DNA of 64,000 nucleotides from Tethya wilhelma. Its lineage: Eukaryota; Porifera; Demospongiae; Tethyida; Tethyidae. A program made the position numbers and the translations under genes. The stretch is taken from assembly GCA_964030475.1 (NCBI GenBank), contig CAXIPT010000001.1, positions 6,644,166 to 6,708,165 of the forward strand, in the 5' to 3' direction. Positions 9,960-19,191 of this stretch are shown here, one piece after another (within the stretch, counting starts at the first letter, position 1; each line of letters opens with the position of its first letter). Below the pieces are notes generated by a model. It saw only the letters and a program-made list of their open reading frames with translations. It was not told the DNA's origin and did no database searches.

Positions 9960-12257
9960 ATGCCACACGGAGGAGGTCACGTTGGCGGTGGATTCCACGG
10001 CGGCGGTGGAGGGTTTCATCATCATCACGGAGGCTTCCATCACCACCACCATCATCGCACTCACTATGGCCATCACCACCACTACTACACTCCCTGGCTT
10101 TACGGTGGAGGGTATGTACATGTTTTAACAGTTAACAAAATAATTATTGTTGGAGAGTGGATTGATGTGGGGTAAATTTGGGACACTTCCTTGTACCGCC
10201 TCCTGGCTGAAAACAAGGCAAGTTACCTGGATGGTTTGGTGTCACATTTATAGGGACGCACCCTAGCTACAATGTACCAAAGACTCACATTGGTTGCAAC
10301 TCTGCTTCGTAGTTATAAACAGTTGTTTTTCCTGGGTACCTCTTACGTGAAATTGACCGTTTGATGATAAAAAAAACGTTGCAATGTTCAATTTTTAGGA
10401 CAGAAAACTACTAAGCATTTAACCAAAAGAGTTTCTACATATAATGTACTATCTTCTCTATGTGATACCACAAATCTATGGTCATAGTTACTGCACATGA
10501 AGAGCTAGCAGCGTCAAAAGCAAGCACATCCATATAAAGTGGGTGGGGCTGTTGGTGAGAATTAGCTATTATTCCTCTGCACCAGGTGATACAGCTCTAC
10601 AATCTCTTCAAACATGCATATATAGCTTAATTTCATTTTCTTCCACGCATTCTGATACTTAATGACCAAAATTATAAAATAGAATCACATACACAGCACT
10701 TTCAACAATATTTTTCTATTAATTTCTGTATGCTTTCAATAAACTTGCCCGCTTGATGAAGATGAATTTGTTTCAAGCTGCACTTTCAGTCCAGGTAAGC
10801 TGAAGAGAGTTTAAAGTGCCTGATTCTTTGTTTTCACCGCTTAGAATCACTCCAATCCTGACAAATATGGCAATGTGGCATCCCAAATTACCCTGCATGG
10901 CCATTATTTCACTAAATTAGAGAGCAGTTAGTTAAACTGCTCACTGCACACAAAGTTAGACACATTATGGTTTAGTTCTGCCATATTTGTTTCCACTACT
11001 GCCGAAATAAAAACTATACACAAGTTGGAAGACCGAAAGAGTGTCCCAAATTACCCCATTTTACCTTACTTTAATAACTTAGGCTTGTACTAAATACTTG
11101 ACATTGTTGCCTTCAAAACAGTTCCTTAATGTGTTTAATTTTTCTCATCCACCCACAGTTACTATGGTTACCGTCGCCGGCCACTAGGATGGGGTGTGGG
11201 TATATTGATCTTCCTTGGAGTCGTCATTGTCCTCTCCATCTCCCTGAGCATTCATGCCAGTTTTGGAAGCAACTACAGCTCCCCGGGCTACGCACCCACC
11301 GACACCCGCCTGGTCTCCTACTCCTCCACCTTCTGTGATGGTCTCACTCTCTCCTCTGACTCTGCCCACTCTCAGAGCACTGGATCCATGTACCTTTTGA
11401 GTGAAAAACCACAACTCGATGGAAACGAAACTTTCTCTATTGATGAAGAAATCTTTCTAACAAGCTACGGTGATTACAACAACTGGAATTACTACCTCCA
11501 TCCCGGCTCCAGCTTCAAGCTTTCTGTCTGCTACAACAGTGATAGTTCATCATTTATGTCGTATGTGGTTCTCATCAAGGGGAAGAGTAACTTCAACAGC
11601 TGGACTGACGATGCAGACTCTAGTTTTTCTTTCCATCACTTCTTGCTCGGTAGTTCGTACACTTGCTCCTCCAACAGCAAAAGAACCTATTCACTTGATA
11701 TTTCCGACGATGGTGAGTACTATTTCGTTTTCTACAATGAGGGTTACGTTGGTAGTGACCATTTGAGCGTACAGATTGATTTCTCCCGTACAAAGTACAC
11801 AATCCCGGAGGGTAACAATACCGTATTGAAGCAATGTTCAATACAACTTGACGGTTATTCCTCGTGCACCGTACCTGCTCCTTACTCCCCCCAGCGCCAG
11901 GCACTCCTGGTCCTTGATTCCACAGCCGACCCCATTCAGTGGGATGATAACGTAGACATCTCCGTCAGCTGCAAGAGTCGTGCCTGGCCCTACGTCCTGA
12001 TATCCCTCTCTGTCGTTGGGTTTGTTGCTCTCCTCATAGCTGGTCTCATCACGACGGTCGTGTGTGTGAAGAGGCACAAGAAGAAGAAGTATGCTCCTCT
12101 GGCCAACGCTGCCAATCCCACTGCCACCACTACCACGACTACAGCTACCGTGACAACAGCCACTACTGAGTTCGATCCTAAACCTCCTGCAGAACAGCCA
12201 CCTCCTTATAACCCCACGTATGGTGCCACTACTACTCCTCCTGCGTACACTCCTTGA
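9960..12257 (+). CDS. His-rich, PPPY-tailed two-pass membrane protein, member 2 (416 aa)
   Basis: Exons are 9960-10111 and 11159-12257, 416 aa. Exon 1 encodes a cytosolic head of about 50 residues that is almost only His and Gly (runs of up to six His), ending in YYTPWLYGGG. Exon 2 begins YYGYRRRPLGWG, then a membrane segment (VGILIFLGVVIVLSISLSI), a Ser/Tyr-rich ectodomain of about 240 residues with conserved Cys, a second membrane segment (YVLISLSVVGFVALLIAGLI), a KRHKKKK stop-transfer and a Thr-rich tail ending AEQPPPYNPTYG. PPPY is a WW-domain ligand typical of NEDD4-family ligase targets. The His-rich head could bind Zn, Cu or Ni ions. These roles are inference. Intron 1 contains a roughly 0.9-kb inverted-repeat element. 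Confidence 0.85.
10169..11064. mobile_element. About 0.9-kb terminal-inverted-repeat element in intron 1
   Basis: The left end GGGGTAAATTTGGGACAC (10169-10186) is matched by the reverse complement of the right end (11041-11064, GTGTCCCAAATTACCCCATT on the + strand). A subterminal partial copy (CATCCCAAATTACCCTGC) lies near 10876. No transposase is visible, so it is non-autonomous. The paralogous intron at 12831-12970 is only 140 bp and lacks it, giving a natural empty site. It shares its end sequence with the element at 26551-27522. Confidence 0.65.
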
Positions 12258-12645
12258 TAGACTCCCCCACTGTGATTATGATTATAATTATATAGTAGAA
12301 TGCATTAATGTTGCTGTCTGGAAAACTGTAAATCGTGTGTGTCTATCTAAGTCGTCTATATCTGAATTTTGTCTAATTGATTATATATTTTTTTATAACC
12401 CCTAAATATTAATTTAGGAAAAGTGGAAAGCTTACTCATGCTCATAATTATACGCATCCGCTTGCATCATCTCATGCATGATGCAATGGCCATATGGGTC
12501 ACATGCGCACGGTGACATTATAAGGGTCTCCGACCTTCATGACCTGGCAAACAGTCGGCAGCTTTATATTCATACTGTTAAGCTTGTTCTGTCAAATGTT
12601 ATATATTATTGTAGATCTGTTTAATCTATAAAAAAGAATCCGAAT
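12258..12645. other. Spacer between tandem membrane-protein genes
   Basis: 3' UTR of member 2 and promoter of member 3. The segment upstream of each His-rich gene shares AAGCTTGTTCTGTCAA and ATCTGT words just before the ATG (compare about 9912-9950 with 12580-12620). A palindrome-rich CATCATGCATGATGCA tract sits about 170 bp upstream here and about 190 bp upstream of member 2. It looks like a conserved promoter block copied with the gene. Confidence 0.45.
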
Positions 12646-14066
12646 ATGCCACACGGAGGAGGTCACATACATGGTGGTGGGGGGTTTCATCATCATCATC
12701 ATCATCACGGAGGCTTCCACCATCACCATGTCCACCATGGAGCTCCCGGAGGCTTCCATCACCACCATCATCATCGCTCTCACTATGGCCATCATCACCA
12801 CTACTACACTCCCTGGCTTTACGGTGGAGGGTACGTAAAACTATTAAAAAAAATTATTGTTGACAGTGTATCTATGATCCATGTGAGCGTAGTGTTAATT
12901 TGTCTCTTGTTATTAAAACACTTGATACCTTGCCTAAAACAGTTTCTTAATTTTTCTCACCCACCCACAGTTACTATGGTTACCGTCGCCGGCCACTAGG
13001 ATGGGGTGTGGGTATATTGATCTTCCTTGGAGTCATCATCCTCCTCTCCGTCTCCCTGAGCATTCACTCCAGCCTCGGAGGCAACTACAGCTCCCCGGGC
13101 TACGCACCCACCGACACCCGCCTGGTCTCCTACTCCTCCACCTTCTGTGATGGTCTCACTCTCTCCTCTGACTCCGCCCACTATCAGAGCACCGGATCCA
13201 TGTACCTTTTGAGTGAAAAACCACCACTCGACGGAAAAGAGACCTTCTCTATTGACAAACCTGTCTTTCTAACAAGCTACGGTGATTACATCTACTGGAA
13301 TTACTACCTCCATCCCGGCTCCAGCTTCAAGCTCTCCGTCTGCTACAACAGTGACAGTTCAGCGTTCATGTCACATGTGTATCTCATCAAGGGAAAGAGA
13401 AACTTCAAAAGCTGGACTGACAATGCAGACTCTAGTTTTTCTTTCCATGACTTCTTGCTCAGTAGTTCGTACACTTGCTCCTCCAACAACAAGAAAACTT
13501 ATTCACTTGATAATTCTGAGGATGGCGAGTACTACTTTGTCTTCTACACCAGGGGCTATAGTATTGACCATTTGAGCGTACAGATTGATTTCTCCCGTAC
13601 AAAGTACACAGTCCCGGAGGGTAACAGTACCGTATTGCACCAATGTTCAATACAACTAGATGGTATTTCCTCGTGCACCGTACCTGCTCCTTACTCCCCC
13701 CAGCGCCAGGCACTCCTGGTTCTCGAGTCCACAGCCGACCCCATTCAGTGGGATGATAACGTAGACATCTCTGTCAGCTGCAAGAGTCGTGCCTGGCCCT
13801 ACGTCCTGATATCCCTCTCTGTCATTGGGTTTGTTGCTCTCCTCATAGCTGGTCTCATCACGGCGGTCGTGTGTGTGAAGAGGCACAAGAAGAAGCAGTA
13901 CGCTCCTCTGGCCAACGCTGCCAATCCCACTGCCACCACCACCACGACTACAGCTACCGTGAATACAAGCACAACTGAGTTTGATCCTAAACCTCCAGCG
14001 GAACAGCCACCTCCTTATAACCCCACCTATGGTGCCACCACTACTCCTCCTGCATACACGCCATAA
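12646..14066 (+). CDS. His-rich, PPPY-tailed two-pass membrane protein, member 3 (426 aa)
   Basis: Exons are 12646-12830 and 12971-14066, 426 aa. It is a recent duplicate of the gene at 9960: most ectodomain residues, both membrane segments, KRHKKKQYAPLANAANPT and the PPPYNPTYGATTTPPAYTP tail are nearly identical. The His/Gly head is longer by about 11 residues (an extra HHVHHGAPGGF block), as expected of a slippage-prone repeat. Differences cluster in the ectodomain (for example KPVFLTSYGDYIYWNYY against EEIFLTSYGDYNNWNYY), which suggests ligand-facing divergence. Its 140-bp intron is free of the element in member 2. Same inferred role: plasma or endomembrane protein with a potential metal-binding head and a WW-binding tail. 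No catalytic motif is seen. Confidence 0.85.
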
Positions 14067-14299
14067 TTTGTAAACTTAGTTCTGTGACTTCCATCTCAGA
14101 CTTATGTAGGTTGTTTTTTTTTGTTTTTGTTTTTTGCTAGCATGTTTTTATGGCCAAACATTTTATTTGTGTTATTGTAGCTTTATAACAACACACAGAC
14201 ATAAAAATGCAAAATGACATGATAGTTGTTACACAATTAACTGTAATTATAAAGAAATCATTGGCTTTGCTCAAAACTTAGAGTGTTCAAAGTTGTTAG
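14067..14299. other. Convergent 3' spacer
   Basis: T-rich 3' flank of member 3 (TTTTTTTGTTTTTGTTTTTTG near 14110) running up to the PAF-acetylhydrolase remnant on the other strand. No coding sequence seen. Confidence 0.4.
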
Positions 14300-14845
14300 C
14301 TACAAGTTATGTCATCATGACATCTACACCAACCAGATTGAGAGGGGAACCAAATATTTGGAAGTCCAAGGTCATGTGCTTTGGTCGTGTGTCATTCAGG
14401 TCCACATTGGTTCCAAAGAGGATGTGTTTAGAGTGGCCCTCAGTTCCATCAAGATTAGGGATGATGGGCTGTTGGTAGGTATAGGATCTTGTTGGGGGGA
14501 GGGGGGGGAAGGACATTAACCATAATCCTTGATACATTAGAAATACTGACAACACACACCTTGTAGATAATGCCTTTTTAGAAAAACATGGCAGATCTCC
14601 ATGTTGACCTATTGAGCTACAATAGGATCTGTTCTTGAGAGAAAGTTCCTTTTCAAAGATGCTATGATATGGGATGGTGAACATGGCATCACATTGATTG
14701 AAGTGGTTGGATTCTCTATGGGGGGGATTTAGGCATTGACCTCATCAACTGCACACACATTACAGGTATGCTATAGAAAAAAAAAAAGATACTTACATCA
14801 GTCACTACTTGACATAATGACATTCTACTCTCATTCAATCATAGC
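14300..14845 (-). pseudogene. 3' fragment of a fourth PAF-acetylhydrolase gene
   Basis: Read on the minus strand this holds, in order, the last part of exon 5 (about 14845-14788), exon 6 (about 14715-14570) and exon 7 (about 14487-14305) of the neighbouring hydrolases. Exon 6 keeps the catalytic-His motif ESNHFNQ. It then carries a TAG in place of the conserved Gln/His after VAxQ, and a frameshift relative to its paralogs. Exon 7 has small insertions (YTYQQPIIPNL for YQQPIPNL). Exons 1-4 with the nucleophile are absent. It is a truncated, broken tandem copy immediately downstream of the intact array. Confidence 0.75.
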
Positions 14846-14955
14846 TAGCTATAATATCCATCACAAAATGTACATAAATCTAAATTGTAAATGGTTTCAT
14901 AAAACAGATACATGTAGTCACAAAACACACAATCATAAGAATTCACACAAAGTCG

Positions 14956-15903
14956 CTAGCTACATATAATGTCGTCGTCTTCTCCACCAACCAGGTTGAG
15001 AGGAACACCAAATATTTTGAGGTCCATTTGCTTTGGTCGTGTGTCATTAAGGTCCACATTGGTTCCAAAGAGGATGTGCTCAGAGTGACCCTCAGTTCCA
15101 TCAAGATTAGGGATGGGCTGTTGGTAGGTAGGATCTGAAATTCAAAGGAACACATGACAAGTATAAAAGTACATACAAACACAAGTAACTAAAATTATAT
15201 ACCTTGCAGTAAATGTCTCCTTAAAAAAGCATGACAGATCTCCATGTTGACCTGATGAGCTACACTGGGATCTATTCTTGAGAGCAAGTTCTTCAAATAA
15301 GCAATTATGTATGGGGTGATGAACACAACATCAGTTTGATTGAAGTGATTGGATTCTCTGCAGCAAAAAAAATGCAACAACCTCACAATTGTCATTGCAA
15401 GTTACAAAAAATTGATACCTACATTAGAGTCACTACTTGACATGATGAAATTCCAATCTCATTGGGAGGTTTGACTAGCTTCATCATTTTCCGGACATTC
15501 TCTTTCCATTGGAAGTCAAAGCTGTTGATGAACATCAATGGCTGCTCAATGCCTTTGTCATAGACACTCTTGCTTAATGGATTCATCCAAGCATCAAGAG
15601 CAATTCCACACCTTTATAATAATGTTATAATAATTTCATAAAGTGTACGCCATTAAAATTATGATGGCAAGTCTCACTTGAATCTGGTGTCCTCACTGAG
15701 AGTCTGTACAGTGGTGGCTCCTCCAAATGAGTGACCCATCACTGCAGGTCTGCTCACATCCATGCGACCTTTGAACTGACTGAAATCAAAGTTGCTCCCC
15801 AGTTTGTCGTGAATCTCCCCTCCATCATTGAGAAGAGCCAACAGATCAAGAGCTCTACTCACCTCAGATGAACGCTGAAGAACCTGGAGAGTGTATGTAC
15901 GTA

Positions 15904-15983
<80 letters not shown>

Positions 15984-16805
15984 ATGCAATGCAATATTAC
16001 TAGCCTCGTTCCCAGGCTCCTCCCTCGCGTATATTTAAAATATACGCGAGGGAGGAGCCTGGGAACGAGGCTACAATATTACTTGTTTATTTCTAAGTGA
16101 ATACTGCTCCTTATTGTCATAGCAATACTCCACCCACTCATCAATCAGCTCTCCATCAGGTCCTGGTACACGCCTCAGAGTCACACAAGCTGAGAGATCC
16201 CTGAAACAAAAGTGTTCAACAATATGCTAAGCTCATAGACTAGCTTCCTTTCAAGTAAAATAAATCAACCTGTGTTCCACTGAGGCCACCACATAGCCAT
16301 GAGATGCTAGGTCACAACAGATCCCACTATATGTGGTTCTCATGGCACCCAAACCATGAGAGAAGACAATGACTGGAAAGGATGACACTTCTTCAGTGGT
16401 TGCCATTGGAGCTGAGACTATGGCAGGTGCTCTAGGATCTGGTAGAAGAATTAGTATGTGTCTTTAATAGTCAACCAGTATAAATATAAATACCACTCAG
16501 TCTGAATGAAATGTTCACCTACTTAATAGAATTGATGCTATATATGTACTCAATCCAACTGCTCTGCTCCCAATGACCTCTAAAGCTCCTTTGATGTAGT
16601 TCTGGTGAGGATACCAGGTTGCATACCTCTCTGTGCTGATGTGGCCAGCTGGTGTTGTGGTGGGGTAGAAGAGTCTCACAAACACATCTTCCTCTCCTTC
16701 TTTCATCTGTTGCATGAGATCCACACAGCCCACTGTGAACTGACCAGAGGGAGCAGGGATACCTACACCTCTTGACCAGCCACTGGTCTTCCATGCTTCT
16801 GCCAT
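14956..16805 (-). CDS. PAF-acetylhydrolase-like lipase, copy A (7 exons, 432 aa)
   Basis: Exons (minus strand): 16805-16523, 16438-16270, 16200-16083, 15883-15678, 15611-15423, 15357-15203, 15134-14956; all phases close to 432 aa. The family hydrolyses the sn-2 acetyl or oxidised short acyl group of platelet-activating factor and related phospholipids. The alpha/beta-hydrolase elements are visible: oxyanion-region [13 protein letters not shown], nucleophile elbow GHSFGG (Ser242), IALDAWM (Asp265) and SNHFNQTD (His326). The Ser-Asp spacing of 23 matches human PLA2G7 (273 and 296). There is no signal peptide, so it resembles the intracellular PAFAH2 type. The tail is short, ending soon after LNLVGGEDDD. 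Intron 3 contains a (TG)n tract and a 73-nt palindrome. It is the downstream member of a three-gene tandem array. Confidence 0.92.
15907..15982. repeat. (TG)n microsatellite
   Basis: About 38 TG units in intron 3 of hydrolase copy A, directly before the palindrome at 16001. Confidence 0.95.
15992..16082. mobile_element. 73-nt perfect palindrome with exact 9-bp target duplication
   Basis: Positions 16001-16073 form a perfect palindrome: two 36-nt arms around one central base. The left arm starts TAGCCTCGTTCCCAGGCTCC and the right arm ends GGGAACGAGGCTA. The 9 bases before it (15992-16000, CAATATTAC) are repeated exactly after it (16074-16082). This is the signature of an inserted mini-element. 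A shorter relative with the same TAGCCTCG/CGAGGCTA ends and its own 9-bp duplication lies at 34493-34537. Confidence 0.8.
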
Positions 16806-17000
16806 GATTTGCTGATAAGCATCAGTGGGTGTGGCTAATTATTGTTGTAATGTTGTCTAAAAATAACTAGAAATCAAACTGCTATCAATCATTACCTTTG
16901 GTTATCCAACATAATTATTTATATTAAAAAGACAAAAATAAAATTAATGTAACATAAAATTATTTTAATATTATTATAATGCAGATCAGATCATTATCTC

Positions 17001-19109
17001 CTAGCATTCATTTGTGCTTCCATCATCCCTGGGTGCCACTGCCATTTCTTTTCCATCATTACTCTGTGCAGGTGTGCTCTTTGGCTCCTCTTCTTGCGAT
17101 TGGGCCACATGTTGCTCAGGATGCTCATCTGTTCCAGGAGATTCCTGGGCCTCAGCCTCACCACCCTCACTACCCTCACCACCCTCACTACCTTCACTAC
17201 CCTCACCACCATCAACACCATCCTCACCACCCTCACCACCATCACCACCCTCACCAGGAGGTTCCTTCTCACTCAGGTCCACATTGGTTCCAAAAAGGAT
17301 GTGTTCAGAGTGACCCTCAATTCCATCAAGATTAGGGATGGGCTGTTGGTAGCTAGGATCTGTAAGAACAGACAGTAACCTTATTCCTTCATACATTAGA
17401 AATACTGACAACACACACCTTGCAGATAATACCTCTTTAGAAAAGCATGGCAGATCTCCGTGTTGACCTGATGAGCTACAACAGGATCTATCCTGGACAT
17501 CATCCCTGAAGCACGGACGATGAAGGTCGGCATGAGAAACTGGACATCACCTTGATTGTAGTGGTTGGAGCCACTGTATGCAGAGCAAATTAAACCAATT
17601 TTATTTGTTACGCTTTAACTTGATGAGGTTGTCTCACATTAGTGTCACTACTTGACATGTTGATAATCCACTCTCATTGGGAGGTTTGACTAGCTTCATC
17701 ATACTCTGAACATTCTTTTTCCATTGGAAGTCAAAGCTGTTGATGAACAGCAATGGCTGCTCAATGCCTTTGTCATAGAGATCATTGTGAATTGGTAGCA
17801 TCCAGCTGTCCAAAGCAACACCACATCTGTGGGAGCATGCACAAAAATGTGTTAAAAAACTTTCAGCAAATTAGATTTGCTTCTCACTTGAATCTGATGT
17901 CCTCACTGAGAGTCTGTACAGTGGTGGCTCCTCCAAATGAGTGACCCATCACTGCAGGTCTGCTCACATCCAAGCGACCTTTGAACTGACTGAAATCAAA
18001 GTTGCTCCCCAGTTTGTCATGAATCTCCCCTCCATTATTGAGAAGAGCCAACAGATCAAGAGCTCTACTCACTTCAGATGAACGTTGAAGAACCTGGAGA
18101 GTAGAGAGTGAATTAATCTAACACTTGGATGAAGTAAAGACAACTAGTAACAAAACCTGTTTATTTCTGAATGAAAACTCTTCATCATTCTCAGTTAAAT
18201 GGCGATGCTCCACCCACTCATCAATCAGCTCTCCATTGGGCCCTGGTATACGCCTCAGAGTCATACAAGCTGAGAGATCCCTAACAATGATGATCACATT
18301 GTTCAAAGTGTAAATGATAAGTATATACATACTCAAGGCAGACTCATGATCACCATTAATCAAAATCTGCATTGTTAGCATACAATTCCTTGTTCAAAAC
18401 AGTTCTACACACAAAGTAAACACCTGGAGACAATACAATAAGTTCCTTACCTGTGTTCAACTGAAGCCACCACATAGCCATGAGATGCAAGATCACAGCA
18501 GATCCCACTGTATGTGGTTCTCATGGAGCCCATACCATGGGAGAAGATGATCACTGGGTAGGATGATGGGGTGTCACTGCATGATGTGCCATGATCCCCA
18601 GATGTAGGTGGTTCTGTGGCTGTTGGTGGGTCAACTGGTGTACCATTGCTGTTTAGTGGTGCATTCCATATTGCTGGTGTTCTTGGTGCTGTAATACAAA
18701 CAAAGAAATTATGCTGGGCGTATGAGAACAGAGTGGTAGTCTGGTGTAACCAGACCTTACACGCACATTTACACAATGTGTGTGCATGTAAGGGTCAAAT
18801 AGTCTGGCGTATCCAGAGTTATTAATTCTTACATATAAAAGCAGAAGCGAAAAATGTCTTCAATCCTAATGCCTTGGACTTTACATAGTGCAAATAGCCT
18901 CTGACATAGTTCTTATGAGGATACCAGACTGCATATCTGTCGGTGTTGACTTGCCCAGCTGGTGTTGCGGTGGGGTAGAAGAGTCTCACAAACACATCTT
19001 CCTCTCCTTCTTTCATCTGTTGCATGAGATCCACACAGCCCACTGTGAACTGACCAGAGGGAGCAGGGATACCTACACCTCTTAAAATCCCACTAGTCTT
19101 CCAAGCCAT
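17001..19109 (-). CDS. PAF-acetylhydrolase-like lipase, copy B with acidic Gly/Glu tail (7 exons, 515 aa)
   Basis: Exons (minus): 19109-18833, 18688-18451, 18280-18157, 18093-17888, 17826-17638, 17573-17419, 17359-17001; total 515 aa in phase. The fold and catalytic residues are as in copy A: GHSFGG nucleophile Ser265, VALDSWM Asp288, SNHYNQGD His349. Exon boundaries are identical to copies A and C. What differs is the last exon. After the shared [10 protein letters not shown]...[10 protein letters not shown] it runs into a low-complexity tail of [10 protein letters not shown] and EGSEGSEGG units and then an acidic Gln/Glu region, about 85 residues absent from copy A. Exon 2 also has a longer Pro/Thr-rich insert before [11 protein letters not shown]. 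Predicted soluble enzyme; the tail function is unknown. Confidence 0.92.
18738..18820. repeat. Inverted-repeat element with two mini-hairpin ends
   Basis: The ends carry short hairpins TCTGGTGTAACCAGA and TCTGGCGTATCCAGA. Between them CCTTACACGCACATT pairs imperfectly with AATGTGTGTGCATGTAAGG. It lies in intron 1 of hydrolase copy B. Confidence 0.4.
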
Positions 19110-19191
19110 TATTTACTGACATTAGTAGGAAATGGACGTCAATTTAATATACACACATTCTATGTTAGGTTGCACAAATTTAACTGCCAGC

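Noticed and set aside
11128..11904. Alternative frames overlapping the His-rich membrane protein
   Set aside because: They are shadows; the membrane-protein frame is conserved between the two tandem copies.
15674..15994. Open frame with a poly-Thr/His run fused to a hydrolase exon
   Set aside because: The run is the (TG)n intron read through; the exon joins properly at the CTCCAG acceptor instead.
16994..17313. Low-complexity Pro/Ser or Val/Arg proteins at 17.0-17.3 kb
   Set aside because: Other-frame readings of the Gly/Glu-repeat tail of hydrolase copy B.
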